From Comamonas_C sp026954015 (GTDB lineage Bacteria; Pseudomonadota; Gammaproteobacteria; Burkholderiales; Burkholderiaceae_C), in the NCBI GenBank assembly GCA_035063785.1, contig JAPSFS010000011.1:47967-111966 (forward strand): a stretch of 64,000 nucleotides of DNA. Reading direction: 5' to 3'. Positions 1 through 10,625 of this stretch are shown one piece after another. The notes beneath the pieces were generated by a model, which did no database searches, had not been told where the DNA came from, and saw only the letters and a program-made list of their open reading frames with translations. Position numbers and translations under genes: made by a program. The number at the start of each line of letters is the position of its first letter. The first letter of the stretch is position 1.

Positions 1-291
1 GCGGGTGCCGATCGGCTCCAGCTTGGCGTTGAGCAGCACGGCGGCGTTGCCGTCGAACTTGATGAGCGCGCCATCGCTGCGGCGGATGCCCTTGGCGGTA
101 CGCACCACCACCGCGCTGTAGACCTCGCCCTTCTTGACGCGGCCACGCGGCGCAGCTTCCTTCACGCTCACCTTGATGATGTCGCCCACGCTCGCATAGC
201 GCCGCTTGGAGCCGCCGAGCACCTTGATGCACTGCACGGTCTTGGCGCCGGTGTTGTCGGCAACCTCTAAACGAGATTCAGTCTGGATCAT
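1..291 (-). CDS. rplN: 50S ribosomal protein L14 (5' part)
   Basis: Ribosomal protein L14 of the large subunit. It contacts 16S rRNA at an intersubunit bridge. The first 97 codons are present, against a usual length of about 122 residues, and the rest lies beyond the window edge. The protein begins MIQTESRLEVADNTGAK and contains the family's GDIIKVSVKEA and KGEVYSAVVVRT segments. The start is the ATG at 289-291. L14 normally follows rpsQ at the start of the spc operon. Here the upstream neighbour is glpD, so this gene begins its own transcription unit, which fits the promoter found at 418-446. Confidence 0.97.
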   Translation of the reverse strand, partial: MIQTESRLEVADNTGAKTVQCIKVLGGSKRRYASVGDIIKVSVKEAAPRGRVKKGEVYSAVVVRTAKGIRRSDGALIKFDGNAAVLLNAKLEPIGTR

Positions 292-390
292 TGCAATATT
301 CCCAACTTGTCCCGGCGCCGCCGGTCAGTCTTGGGCCCGTCGTCCGCGCCCGCAGACGATGCTGCAAGCACTTCCCGCTGGGCAAGAAAC

Positions 391-411
391 CTTCGTGCTC
401 AAAACACGAAG
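391..411 (-). promoter_or_regulatory. Hairpin at the 5' end of the rplN leader
   Basis: A perfect 7-bp inverted repeat (CTTCGTG / CACGAAG, 7-base loop) begins about where transcription from the promoter at 418-446 should start. The rplN mRNA may therefore begin with a stem-loop, which could stabilise it or serve in regulation. There is no T-run, so a terminator for glpD is unlikely. Confidence 0.4.
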
Positions 412-417
412 CTGCGC

Positions 418-446
418 ATTATGGACTATTTTTGGCCTGTGGTCAA
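418..446 (-). promoter_or_regulatory. Sigma-70 promoter of the rplN (spc) operon
   Basis: On the minus strand TTGACC (446-441) and CATAAT (423-418) are separated by exactly 17 bases, a near-consensus sigma-70 promoter. It lies just downstream of the glpD stop codon and points toward rplN. It predicts a leader of about 120 bases before the rplN ATG. Seen directly in the sequence, but not verified by a transcript start. Confidence 0.7.
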
Positions 447-459
447 ACCCGCGCCGGTT

Positions 460-2067
460 TCAGGTGGGCGGGCAGGCGTAGGTTGCGGCAAGCGCCTCGA
501 ATGCGGCGCACTGCGCGTCGTGCTGCGCGCCCAGCTCTGCGCGCAGCAGCATCGCGACGTCGGGTGCGAGCTGGCGCGCCAGACGCGCGTCAAGGAACAA
601 CATGCGGCTGCGCCGCGCGAGCACGTCCTCGACGGTGCGCGCGTATTCAAAGCGCGCTGCGAAGCGCACCATCGCCTCGCTCAGCCCCGGCGCGAGCCAG
701 CGCTGAGCGCCCGGCAGGGCCTGCACGTGCCGGGCTTCGGTGCCGTACAGGTGCGGGCCGGGCGCCTCGCACATGCGGTGCGCGACCGGCGCGCGCGGCG
801 CGCCAACCAACGGGAGATCGCGTGTGACACCCGCGGGGCGCGGCGCGAGCAGCGCGGCGCCCTCGCATTTCCGGAGCACATCCTCGGCCATCGCGCGGTA
901 GGTCGTCCACTTGCCGCCGGTGACCGTGACGAGACCGCTGGGCTCCACCAGCACCGTGTGCTCACGGCTGACGGTGCGCGTCTGCGCGGACGAGAAATGG
1001 TGTGGTCTGACGAGCGGGCGCAAACCTGCCCAGCAACTGCGCACGTCTTCGATCTGCGGGGCGCGGCGCAGGTACCTGGCGGACTCGCGCAGCAGGAAGG
1101 CGACCTCCTCGGGCAACGCGCGGGGCTCAATCTCGGCGTGCGGGCGCTCGGTATCGGTGGTGCCGATCAGCACCTTGCCGAGCCACGGCACGGCGAACAG
1201 CACGCGGCCATCGGCGGTCTTGGGGACCAACAGCGCATGGTCCGTCGGCAGGAAGTCGCGATCGACGACCAGGTGCACGCCCTGGCTCGGCACCACGAGC
1301 GCCTCGTGCGGCGCCCCCGTGGACGCAGCGTCCATGGCGCGCACTTCGTCGACCCAGACCCCGGTGGCGTTCACGACAGCGCGCGTGCGCAGGGTGTAGC
1401 GCCGGCCGGTCTCGGCGTCTTCGCAGACAACGGCGCTCACCTTGCCGGCCGCATGCTCGAGCGCGCACACCGGGCAATAGTTGATCAGCAACGCACCTTC
1501 GCGCGCCGCGGTGCGCGCCAGCGCCAGCGCCAGACGCGCGTCGTCGAACTGGCCGTCCCAGTACTTGACGCCGCCCTTGAGCCCCTCGGCGCGTATTCCC
1601 GGCAGGCATCGCAGCGCGCCCATGCGCCCGAGGAACTCGGTCGCGCCCAGGCCCGCGCTGCCCGCAAGCGCGTCGTACACCTTGAGCCCCGCGCCGTAAA
1701 ACGGCGTCTCCCACACGCGGTAGGAGGGCATGACGAACGCCAGCGGCTGCGCCAGATGCGGCGCGTTGCGCAGCAGCGTGGTGCGCTCGTGCAGCGCCTC
1801 GTGCACGAGCGAGACATTGCCCTGGGCGAGGTAACGCACGCCGCCGTGCACGAGTTTGGTGGCACGCGAGGACGTGCCCTTCGCAAAATCGCGCGCCTCC
1901 ACCAACACCACGCGGTGGCCGCGCGCAGCGGCGTCGAGCGCCACGCCCAGGCCACTCGCGCCGCCACCGATCACGACAAGGTCCCAACAGCGCGGCTCGG
2001 CCAGGCGGGCGAGCAACGCCGCGCGCTCGGTCGGCGCGGGCAAGGCGGGTTCGGATGTGGTTTTCAT
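460..2067 (-). CDS. glpD: Aerobic glycerol-3-phosphate dehydrogenase
   Basis: FAD-dependent membrane-associated enzyme that oxidises sn-glycerol-3-phosphate to dihydroxyacetone phosphate and passes electrons to quinone. The 535-residue length is normal for the family. The dinucleotide-binding motif IGGGASGLG lies at residues 33-41 and is followed by TSSRATKLVHGGVRYL, a GlpD signature. A TGGKWTTYR segment near residue 375 is also typical. It is divergent from glycerol kinase with only 35 bp between the start codons, so the two genes together catabolise glycerol. No clear GlpR operator is visible in the gap. Confidence 0.95.
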   Translation of the reverse strand: MKTTSEPALPAPTERAALLARLAEPRCWDLVVIGGGASGLGVALDAAARGHRVVLVEARDFAKGTSSRATKLVHGGVRYLAQGNVSLVHEALHERTTLLRNAPHLAQPLAFVMPSYRVWETPFYGAGLKVYDALAGSAGLGATEFLGRMGALRCLPGIRAEGLKGGVKYWDGQFDDARLALALARTAAREGALLINYCPVCALEHAAGKVSAVVCEDAETGRRYTLRTRAVVNATGVWVDEVRAMDAASTGAPHEALVVPSQGVHLVVDRDFLPTDHALLVPKTADGRVLFAVPWLGKVLIGTTDTERPHAEIEPRALPEEVAFLLRESARYLRRAPQIEDVRSCWAGLRPLVRPHHFSSAQTRTVSREHTVLVEPSGLVTVTGGKWTTYRAMAEDVLRKCEGAALLAPRPAGVTRDLPLVGAPRAPVAHRMCEAPGPHLYGTEARHVQALPGAQRWLAPGLSEAMVRFAARFEYARTVEDVLARRSRMLFLDARLARQLAPDVAMLLRAELGAQHDAQCAAFEALAATYACPPT

Positions 2068-2102
2068 GCGGTTTTCGCTGCGGTGGCCTATGCTTGCGCG
2101 CC

Positions 2103-3615
<1,513 letters not shown>

Positions 3616-3632
<17 letters not shown>

Positions 3633-3686
3633 AATCCGCCTCTAGCGTATGCACAAAAAGCGCTGACAGCTATCAATTTGAAAGAA
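3616..3686 (-). repeat. Dispersed palindromic repeat, copy 1
   Basis: Fills the glpK-proC gap. Read on the minus strand it shows the family order: tatc-less ATAGCTG, an AGCGCT core arm, GAGGC, then an ATGAGTA/TTTTTGGCC tail. It is closely similar to the copy at 15942-16000. It includes the glpK stop codon. Confidence 0.75.
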
Positions 3687-3690
3687 AACC

Positions 3691-4524
3691 ATGACCGAAC
3701 CCCATACCCCACAGATCGGATGCATAGGCGGCGGCAACATGGCCAGCGCGCTTCTGGGCGGGCTGATCGGGCAGGGCGTGGCGCCCGGGCAGCTCACCGT
3801 GGTCGAGCCGTCCGAGTCCCAGCGCGCCGCGCTGCGCGAGCAATGGGGCATCACCGCCGCGCCCGATGCGCTCGCGGTGGCGCCCGCGCTGGCGCACGCC
3901 GACCTGGTGCTCTGGGCCATCAAGCCGCAGGTATTTCGCGCGGCGGCGGCGCCGGTGGCGCCGCACGTGGGCGCGGCGCTGCACCTGAGCGTGGCGGCCG
4001 GCATTCCCAGCGCCAGCATCGCGCGCTGGCTGGGCAGCGAGCGCATCGTGCGCGCCATGCCCAACACCCCGGCGCTCATAGGCCAGGGCATCGCCGGCCT
4101 GTACGCGCGGGCCGCGGTAAGCGGCGCGGACCGGGCGCTGATCGAGCGCGTGATCGGCACGACCGGCGAGTTCCTCTGGGTTGCCGACGAGGCCGAGCTG
4201 GACGCGGTGACCGCGCTCTCGGGTTCGGGGCCGGCCTACGTCTTCTTCTTCCTGGAGGCGATGGCGCAGGCCGGGCAGGAGATGGGGCTCAATGCCGCGC
4301 AATCGGCGCGGCTGGCGCTCGCGACCTTTCGCGGCGCGACCGAGCTGGCCGCGCGCTCGGGCGAATCACCGGCGCTGCTGCGCCAGCGCGTGACGAGCAA
4401 GGGCGGCACCACGCACGAGGCGATCACGCACCTGCAGGCCACCCAGGTGGGCGAGCACTTCATCGAGGCGATGAAGGCCGCGCAGGCGCGCGCGCGCGCA
4501 CTGGCGGCCGAGTTCGGCGCGTAG
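3691..4524 (+). CDS. proC: Pyrroline-5-carboxylate reductase
   Basis: Last step of proline biosynthesis: NAD(P)H-dependent reduction of 1-pyrroline-5-carboxylate to proline. The 277-residue protein has the N-terminal Rossmann motif IGCIGGGNMASALLGGL and the WAIKPQ segment after the NADP domain. The C-terminal dimerisation domain has SGSGPAYVFFFLEA and VTSKGGTTHEAI, both family signatures. It lies 58 bp after glpK, with a repeat element between, and its stop abuts the convergent ubiA. Confidence 0.96.
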   Translation: MTEPHTPQIGCIGGGNMASALLGGLIGQGVAPGQLTVVEPSESQRAALREQWGITAAPDALAVAPALAHADLVLWAIKPQVFRAAAAPVAPHVGAALHLSVAAGIPSASIARWLGSERIVRAMPNTPALIGQGIAGLYARAAVSGADRALIERVIGTTGEFLWVADEAELDAVTALSGSGPAYVFFFLEAMAQAGQEMGLNAAQSARLALATFRGATELAARSGESPALLRQRVTSKGGTTHEAITHLQATQVGEHFIEAMKAAQARARALAAEFGA

Positions 4525-4525
4525 T

Positions 4526-5416
4526 TCAGCGCAGCGCAAACCCCAGCGCCACGCCGGCGAACAGGCTCGCGCCGATCCAGTGGCTCTGGCTGAACGCGGT
4601 GAAGCACCCTGGCCGCTCGCGCGCGCGGATCAGCGTGTAGTGCCACAGCACCTGCACCGCCGCCACCGCCAGCCCCAGCCAGAAGGGCCAGCCCAGCGCC
4701 AGTGGCGCAAGCAGCGCGGCGGTGAGCAGCAGGCAGGCGCTGTAGAAGCCGATCACGCCCGCCACATCCCAGCGCCCCAGGGTGATGGCCGAGGTCTTCA
4801 TGCCGATCTTCACGTCGTCGTCGCGGTCGACCATGGCGTACTCGGTGTCGTAGCCCAGCACCATGCCCATGTTGGCCGCGAGCAGCCCCCAGGCGAGCCA
4901 CGGCACGGCCCCGGTGACGGCGGCGAACGCGATCACGATGCCGAAGCTGTAGGCCACGCCCAGCACGGCCTGCGGCATCGCGAAAAAGCGCTTGGTGAAC
5001 GGGTAGAAGATCGCGACCACGACGCCCACGGCCGCCCACATCACCGCCTCGGCACGCGTGGTGAGCACCAGCGCCAGCGCAACGAGCGCGAGGACCACGC
5101 CGACCGCCGCGGCCTCCTTCACCGACAGCTCGCCCGTGGTGATGGGCCGGTTCCGGGTGCGCTTGACGTGGCGGTCGAAATCGCGGTCGGCAATGTCGTT
5201 GATGGTGCAGCCACTGCTGCGCGTCAGGATGGTGCCGAGCACGAAGACCACGAGCAGATGCCAGCCGGGGAAGCCCCCCGCGGCCACCCACAGCGCCACC
5301 AGCGTGGGCCACAGCAGCACGAGCCAGCCCGCGGGGCGGTTGAAGCGGATCAGGTCAAGGTAGAGCGCCAGGCGCGAGCGCCGCGCGCCGACCCGTGGTG
5401 CAGTGGAATCTGTCAT
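4526..5416 (-). CDS. ubiA: 4-hydroxybenzoate polyprenyltransferase
   Basis: Integral membrane enzyme that attaches the polyprenyl chain to 4-hydroxybenzoate in ubiquinone synthesis. The protein has 296 residues from the ATG at 5416. In-frame ATGs at 5425 and 5434 are possible, but none has a strong ribosome site. Both Mg-diphosphate motifs are present: NDIADRDFD in the first loop and YDTEYAMVDRDDD in the second. About eight to nine hydrophobic helices follow. The gene ends 1 bp from the convergent proC stop. It is the last gene of the leftward recG-oxyR-dps-ubiA run. Confidence 0.94.
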   Translation of the reverse strand: MTDSTAPRVGARRSRLALYLDLIRFNRPAGWLVLLWPTLVALWVAAGGFPGWHLLVVFVLGTILTRSSGCTINDIADRDFDRHVKRTRNRPITTGELSVKEAAAVGVVLALVALALVLTTRAEAVMWAAVGVVVAIFYPFTKRFFAMPQAVLGVAYSFGIVIAFAAVTGAVPWLAWGLLAANMGMVLGYDTEYAMVDRDDDVKIGMKTSAITLGRWDVAGVIGFYSACLLLTAALLAPLALGWPFWLGLAVAAVQVLWHYTLIRARERPGCFTAFSQSHWIGASLFAGVALGFALR

Positions 5417-5481
5417 GCCCGGCATTGTCGGCATAACCGGCGGCGCGCGGCAGGACTGCCGCCCCCCGGGAGCCCGCCGTG

Positions 5482-6018
5482 TCAGTCTTCGAGCATGGCC
5501 CGCAGCATCCAGGCGGTCTGCTCGTGCACCGTGAGGCGCTGGATCAGCAGGTCCGTCGTCGGCTCGTCGTCGGCGTCGTCCGCCAGATCGAGCAGGCCGC
5601 GCGCGGTGCGCGCCACCGCTTCGTGCCCCTGCATCAGGATGCGCACCATCTCCATCGCCCTGGGCGGCACGGCAGGCGCGTCCGCGATGCTCGCGAGCTG
5701 GCCGAACTGCGCGTACGAGCCCGGCGCCACATGGCCCAGCGCGCGGATGCGCTCGGCGATGGGATCGACCGCGTTCCACAGCTCGGTGTACTGCGCCATG
5801 AACATGGTGTGCAGCGTGTTGAACATCGGGCCCGTGACGTTCCAGTGGAAGTTGTGCGTCGTCAGGTACAGGGTGTAGGTGTCGGCGAGCACGCGCGACA
5901 GGCCCTGCGCGATCGCCGCGCGATCCTCGGCGCTGATGCCGATGTTGATCGCCGGCGTGCTCGCGCTCCTGCTCCTGGCGCTGGCCGGTTGCCTGGTGGT
6001 CTTTGCGGTCTTGGCCAT
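5482..6018 (-). CDS. dps: Dps-family DNA-binding ferritin-like protein
   Basis: Dps proteins form dodecamers that oxidise and store iron with H2O2 and protect DNA during stress. This 178-residue copy has a basic, Lys/Arg-rich N-terminal tail (about residues 1-24) of the kind that binds DNA. The ferroxidase-type segment THNFHWNVTGPMF is followed by LHTMFMAQYTELWNAVDPIAERI, with the expected His, Asp and Glu ligands. A GGAG ribosome site lies 6 bases before the ATG. It sits directly downstream of oxyR, its usual peroxide-responsive activator. Confidence 0.92.
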   Translation of the reverse strand: MAKTAKTTRQPASARSRSASTPAINIGISAEDRAAIAQGLSRVLADTYTLYLTTHNFHWNVTGPMFNTLHTMFMAQYTELWNAVDPIAERIRALGHVAPGSYAQFGQLASIADAPAVPPRAMEMVRILMQGHEAVARTARGLLDLADDADDEPTTDLLIQRLTVHEQTAWMLRAMLED

Positions 6019-6154
6019 GGATGGCTCCGTGAGGGTGAAAGCGGGCTACGCACCGCGCGCGGCCCTGCGACAACTCTAGCCCACGACGCCACTCAAAAAG
6101 GCTGCGCTCGATGAGTAATTGCAATGGCGCGCATAGCCCGCGCGCGCACGGGTT

Positions 6155-7114
6155 CTAGAGCAGCGTCACCCCTGGCAGCTCGCACTCGTGCACCGCGTTG
6201 CGCAGCGCGGCGATGGCTTCGTAGCGCGTATAGCTGCGCCGCCACGCCAGCACCACGCGGCGGCTGGGCGCCGGCGCGCCGGCCTCGTCGACCATGGGCA
6301 GGTAACGGATGTGCGGCTCGTCCGAACGGCGCCGGCGCACGCTGGAGAGCGCGTCGGGCGGCACCGCCAGGCGCGGCACCAGCGTCACGCCCATGCCGGC
6401 CGAGACCATGTGCTTGATGGTTTCGAGCGACGAGCCCTCGAACGTGCGGCGTATGCCCTCGGCGTTGGTCGCGTAGCGCGCGAACTCGGGGCAGACCTGC
6501 AGCACGTGGTCGCGAAAGCAGTGGCCCGTGCCCAGCAGCAGCATGGTTTCGTTCTTGAGCTCGGTCGCCGAGAGCGATTCGCGCTCGGCCAGCGGGTGGC
6601 TGGACGGCACCGCCGCGAGGAAGGGCTCGTCGTACAGCGGCGCGATCGCGAGCCCCGTATCGGGGAACGGCTCGGCGAGGATGGCGCAGTCGATCTCGCC
6701 GGTGCGCAGCATCTCGAGCAGCCTCACGGTGAAGTTTTCCTGCAGCATCAGCGGCATCTGCGGCGTGCGCTTGATCGAGTGGCGCACGAGCTCGGGCAGC
6801 AGGTAGGGGCCGACGGTGTAGATGATGCCCAGCGTGAGCGCGCCCGCGAGCGGATCCTTGCCGCGCTTGGCGATCTCCTTGATGGAGGCGGCCTGCTCGA
6901 GCACGCTTTGCGCCTGGCGCACGATCTCCTCGCCCAGCGTCGTGAGCGAAACGTCGCTCGCGCTGCGTTCGAAGATCTTCACCTCCAGCTCTTCCTCGAG
7001 CTTTTTCACCGCGACCGACAGCGTGGGCTGCGCGACGAAGCAGGCCTCGGCCGCGCGGCCGAAGTGCTTCTCGCGCGCAACGGCAACGATGTATTTGAGT
7101 TCCGTGAGAGTCAT
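6155..7114 (-). CDS. oxyR: Hydrogen peroxide-sensing LysR regulator OxyR
   Basis: LysR-type regulator activated by H2O2 through a disulfide. The 319-residue protein has an N-terminal winged helix-turn-helix (MTLTELKYIVAVAREKHFGRA) and a LysR effector domain. The two redox cysteines are present in GTGHCFRDHVLQVC, nine residues apart as in E. coli OxyR (Cys199/Cys208). Neighbours are recG upstream (53 bp) and dps downstream, a known OxyR target. That arrangement and the conserved cysteines make the call firm. Confidence 0.95.
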   Translation of the reverse strand: MTLTELKYIVAVAREKHFGRAAEACFVAQPTLSVAVKKLEEELEVKIFERSASDVSLTTLGEEIVRQAQSVLEQAASIKEIAKRGKDPLAGALTLGIIYTVGPYLLPELVRHSIKRTPQMPLMLQENFTVRLLEMLRTGEIDCAILAEPFPDTGLAIAPLYDEPFLAAVPSSHPLAERESLSATELKNETMLLLGTGHCFRDHVLQVCPEFARYATNAEGIRRTFEGSSLETIKHMVSAGMGVTLVPRLAVPPDALSSVRRRRSDEPHIRYLPMVDEAGAPAPSRRVVLAWRRSYTRYEAIAALRNAVHECELPGVTLL

Positions 7115-7167
7115 GCCCTATCTTGCCTGAATTTCTCCGCGCTGCCGTGCCCGCGCGGCACGGCCCG

Positions 7168-9291
7168 TCACGCCTTGAGGAATTCGGCCCGGCTGCCGAG
7201 CCAGCGCTCGACGTGCTCGCGCGCAAGCGCTGGATGGCGCGCCAGCATGCGCGGCGCCACGTCGTGCGCCCAGTCCAGCAGCGCACCGTCGGTGGCCAGG
7301 TCCGCGAAGCGCAGCAACGCATCGCCCGACTGGCGGCTGCCCAGGAACTCGCCCGGCCCGCGGATTTCCAGGTCGCGCCGCGCGATCTCGAAGCCGTCGC
7401 TCGTCTGCACCATGGCCTTCAGGCGCTCGCGCGCGCTCTCGCCGACGTGGCCGGATTCGCCCGCCGCGTACAGCAGCACGCAGGCCGACGCCGCAGCTCC
7501 GCGCCCCACACGCCCGCGCAACTGGTGCAACTGCGACAGGCCGAAGCGCTCCGCGTGCTCGATGACCATGAGCGAGGCGCTGGGCACGTCCACGCCCACC
7601 TCGATCACCGTGGTGGAGACGAGCACGCGCACCTGCCCCTGCACGAAGCGCCGCATCACCGCGTGTTTTTCGGCCACCGGCATGCGCGAGTGCAGCAGCG
7701 CCACCTCCACGCCCGCGAGCGCCTGCGCCAGCTCGGCGTGGGTGGTGGTGGCGTTACGCAGATCGAGCGCCTCGCTCTCCTCGATCAGCGGGCAGACCCA
7801 GTACGCCTGGCAGCCTTGGCCGACCTGGTGCGCCAGGCGTGCGATGACCTCATCGCGACGGCTCTCGCTCACGAGCCGCGTGACGATGGGCGTGCGCCCC
7901 GGCGGCAGCTCGTCGATCGTGGAGACGTCCAGGTCGGCGTAGTAACTCATCGCCAGCGTGCGCGGGATGGGCGTGGCCGTCATCATCAGGAGGTGCGGCT
8001 CCAGCGCCGCATCGGCGCCCGCGGCGCGCTTCTGGCGCAGCGCCAGGCGCTGCGCCACGCCGAAGCGGTGCTGCTCGTCGATCACCGCCAGCCCCAGGCG
8101 CGCGAAGCGCACCTGCTGCTGGATCACCGCATGCGTGCCGACGATGAGCGCGGCCTCGCCGCTGGCGATGCGCGCGAGCATCGCCGCGCGCTCCTTCTTC
8201 TTCTGTCCTCCCACGAGCCAAGCGACGCACTGGCCCCGCTCGGCAAGCAGCGGCTGCATCCAGTCCACCAGCTTGGCAAAGTGCTGGCGCGCAAGGATCT
8301 CGGTCGGCGCCATCAGCGCGCACTGCCAGCGGGCGTCGATCGCGCGGGCGCTGGCCAGCGCCGCCACCACGGTCTTGCCCGCGCCCACGTCGCCCTGCAG
8401 CAGGCGGTGCATGGGCTGCGCGCGCGCCAGGTCGTGCGCGATCTCCGCGGCGCAGCGACGCTGCGCCGCCGTGAGCTCGAACGGCAGCCGCGCGAGCAGC
8501 CGCGCATGCACGCCCTCGGCGTTGCCATCGCCCTGCAGCACCGGGGCGCGCAGGTGCGCGCGCTCGGCCCGTGCCATGCACTGCGAAAGCTGCTGCGCCA
8601 GCAGTTCCTCGGCCTTCAGGCGCTGCCATGCGGGGTGGCTGTGGTCTTCCAGTGTGGCCAGGGCCACATCGGGCGCGGGGTGGTGCAAAAACAGAAGCGC
8701 CTCGCGCAAATCCCACAAGCGCTGGAGGCCATTTTTGCCATAAGTTTGCAACGGTGGCGGGGGCAGATCGGGCGCCAGCGTTTCGGGCAGCGGCACGCGC
8801 GCGAGCGCGCTCGCGACCACGCGGCGCAGGTAGGCCTGGGGCAACTGCGCCGTCGTCGGGTACACCGGCGTGAGCGCGGTGGGCAGCGGCCCCGCGGCCT
8901 TGTGGAAGGCCGGGTGCACCATCTGCCGCCCCCAGAAGCCGCCGCGCACTTCGCCGCGCGCGCGCAGGCGCTCGCCCACCGCCATGGTCTTGTGCTGCGA
9001 GGGATAGAAGCTGAAGAAGCGCAACTCGCAGCGGCCGCTGCCGTCTTCGAGCACGACGACGAGCTGGCGGCGCGGGCGCAACTGCACGCTGTTGTCGACA
9101 ACGACGCCCTCGATCTGCGCAACCTCGCCCTCGCGCGTGCGCGCGATCGGCGTGACGCGCGTCTCGTCCTCGTAGCGCAGCGGCAGGTGCAGCGCCAGGT
9201 CGATGTCGCGCACCAGGCCGAGCCTGGCGAGCGCGCGCTGCGCCGGGTTGCGCGGCGCGCTGGGGCTGGCGGCGGAAGGCGTGGCGGGCAC
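7168..9291 (-). CDS. recG: ATP-dependent DNA helicase RecG
   Basis: Branch-migrating superfamily 2 helicase that reverses stalled replication forks and processes Holliday junctions. The protein has 707 residues. It has an N-terminal OB-fold wedge domain, Walker A GDVGAGKT, a DEQH box (IDEQHRFGVAQR), MTATPIPRTLA (motif III) and the C-terminal LHQLRGRVGRG motif VI. The start is a GTG at 9289-9291. Codons near 8716-8741 overlap a 22-base match to the dispersed repeat family. It is divergent from an HD-GYP gene with 46 bp between. Confidence 0.95.
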   Translation of the reverse strand: MPATPSAASPSAPRNPAQRALARLGLVRDIDLALHLPLRYEDETRVTPIARTREGEVAQIEGVVVDNSVQLRPRRQLVVVLEDGSGRCELRFFSFYPSQHKTMAVGERLRARGEVRGGFWGRQMVHPAFHKAAGPLPTALTPVYPTTAQLPQAYLRRVVASALARVPLPETLAPDLPPPPLQTYGKNGLQRLWDLREALLFLHHPAPDVALATLEDHSHPAWQRLKAEELLAQQLSQCMARAERAHLRAPVLQGDGNAEGVHARLLARLPFELTAAQRRCAAEIAHDLARAQPMHRLLQGDVGAGKTVVAALASARAIDARWQCALMAPTEILARQHFAKLVDWMQPLLAERGQCVAWLVGGQKKKERAAMLARIASGEAALIVGTHAVIQQQVRFARLGLAVIDEQHRFGVAQRLALRQKRAAGADAALEPHLLMMTATPIPRTLAMSYYADLDVSTIDELPPGRTPIVTRLVSESRRDEVIARLAHQVGQGCQAYWVCPLIEESEALDLRNATTTHAELAQALAGVEVALLHSRMPVAEKHAVMRRFVQGQVRVLVSTTVIEVGVDVPSASLMVIEHAERFGLSQLHQLRGRVGRGAAASACVLLYAAGESGHVGESARERLKAMVQTSDGFEIARRDLEIRGPGEFLGSRQSGDALLRFADLATDGALLDWAHDVAPRMLARHPALAREHVERWLGSRAEFLKA
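8716..8741 (+). repeat. Possible half copy of the dispersed repeat inside recG
   Basis: The bases match the right half of the repeat family (CAAGCGCTGGAGGC plus the CATTTTTG tail) but the left arm is missing. The encoded GKNGLQRLWDLREAL still fits RecG well, so this may be chance or a decayed insertion. Confidence 0.3.
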
Positions 9292-9337
9292 GCGGACAGG
9301 CTACCATGCCCCCGTCCCCGTCCGGCCAGCCCTCCAC

Positions 9338-10582
9338 ATGCTCAAACGCATCCACGTGCAGCATCTAGCCCAGGGTATGTTCATCCACGAGTTCTGCGGC
9401 TCATGGATGGAGCACCCGTTCTGGCAGACCCAATTCCTGCTCAAGAGCACGGACGATCTCGCGCGCATCCGCGCGGGCACCATCCAGGAAGTCTGGATCG
9501 ACACCGACCGCGGCGCCGACGTGCCGGCAAGCGCCGCCGTGGTCTCACGCGCCGAGGCCGACGCCGAGATCGACCGCGCACTCGCCCATGCGCAAGAGGA
9601 AGACGCGCAGACCGCCGATACGCCGCAGGGGCTGGCCGACACCACGCAGGAGCTGCACCGCGCGGTGTCGATCTGCAACGCGGCCAAGCATGCGGTAGTT
9701 TCGATGTTCGGCGAGGCGCGCATGGGCCACGCGATCGACACCGAGGGCGCGGGCAACCTCGTCGGCGAGCTCGCCGCGTCGATCACGCGCAATCCGGGCG
9801 CGCTCGTGAGCCTGGTCCGCCTCAAGACCGCCGACGAGTACACCTACATGCATTCGGTGGCCGTGGCAGCGCTGATGCTGATGCTTGCGCGCCAGCTGGG
9901 GCTGGATGAGGTCAGCACGCGCCAGGCGGGCATGGCCGGCCTGCTGCACGACCTGGGCAAGGCACGCATACCTCAGGCCATACTCAACAAGCCCGCGCGA
10001 CTGACCGACACCGAATTCGACATCATGCGCAGCCACCCGGCGCTGGGCCACCAGATGCTGCACGGCGGCACGATCGCCCAACCCGTGCTCGACGCCTGCC
10101 TGCACCACCACGAAAAGATGGACGGCAGCGGCTACCCGCACCGGCTGCCGGGCCCGCGCATCGGCCTGCTCGCGCGCATGAACGCCATCTGCGACGTGTA
10201 CGACGCAATCACCTCCAACCGCCCCTACAAGGCCGGGTGGGATCCCGCCGAATCGCTGCGACGCATGGCCGAGTGGGCCGGTGGGCACTTCGACCAGCGC
10301 GTGTTTCAGGCGTTCGTCAAGGGCCTGGGCATCTACCCCACGGGCTCGCTCGTGCGCCTCGAATCGGGGCGCCTGGCGGTCGTCGTCGAGCAGGCCGCGG
10401 GCACGCTGATCGCGCCCGTCGTCAAGGCGTTTTTCTCGACGCGATCGGGCCAGCGCATCCCCCCCGAGGTGATCGCGCTGGCGGGCAGCACCGAACGCAT
10501 CACGGGCCGCGAAGACCCCGCGGCATGGAATTTCACCGACCTTGACGAACTCTGGAGCGGACTGCAGGACCCACGCTGGTAG
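9338..10582 (+). CDS. HD-GYP domain cyclic-di-GMP phosphodiesterase
   Basis: Predicted to hydrolyse cyclic di-GMP. The 414-residue protein has an N-terminal DUF3391-like domain (about residues 1-110) and an HD-GYP domain from about residue 160. The catalytic signature is complete: LLHDLGKARIP for the HD pair and HHHEKMDGSGYP for HHExxDGxGYP. No membrane segment is seen, so it is likely cytosolic. The ATG at 9338 is preferred over upstream codons because the conserved MLKRIHVQHLAQGM begins there. It is followed by queA, and a diguanylate cyclase lies on the other side of queA. Confidence 0.9.
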   Translation: MLKRIHVQHLAQGMFIHEFCGSWMEHPFWQTQFLLKSTDDLARIRAGTIQEVWIDTDRGADVPASAAVVSRAEADAEIDRALAHAQEEDAQTADTPQGLADTTQELHRAVSICNAAKHAVVSMFGEARMGHAIDTEGAGNLVGELAASITRNPGALVSLVRLKTADEYTYMHSVAVAALMLMLARQLGLDEVSTRQAGMAGLLHDLGKARIPQAILNKPARLTDTEFDIMRSHPALGHQMLHGGTIAQPVLDACLHHHEKMDGSGYPHRLPGPRIGLLARMNAICDVYDAITSNRPYKAGWDPAESLRRMAEWAGGHFDQRVFQAFVKGLGIYPTGSLVRLESGRLAVVVEQAAGTLIAPVVKAFFSTRSGQRIPPEVIALAGSTERITGREDPAAWNFTDLDELWSGLQDPRW

Positions 10583-10625
10583 CGCGCGACAATCGCAGCC
10601 GTCTTCCTTCGGTGCGCCCGCACGC

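Noticed and set aside
5440..5475. GCGGCAG/CTGCCGC hairpin between ubiA and dps as a terminator
   Set aside because: The loop is only two bases and no T-run follows. Not supportable as a terminator.
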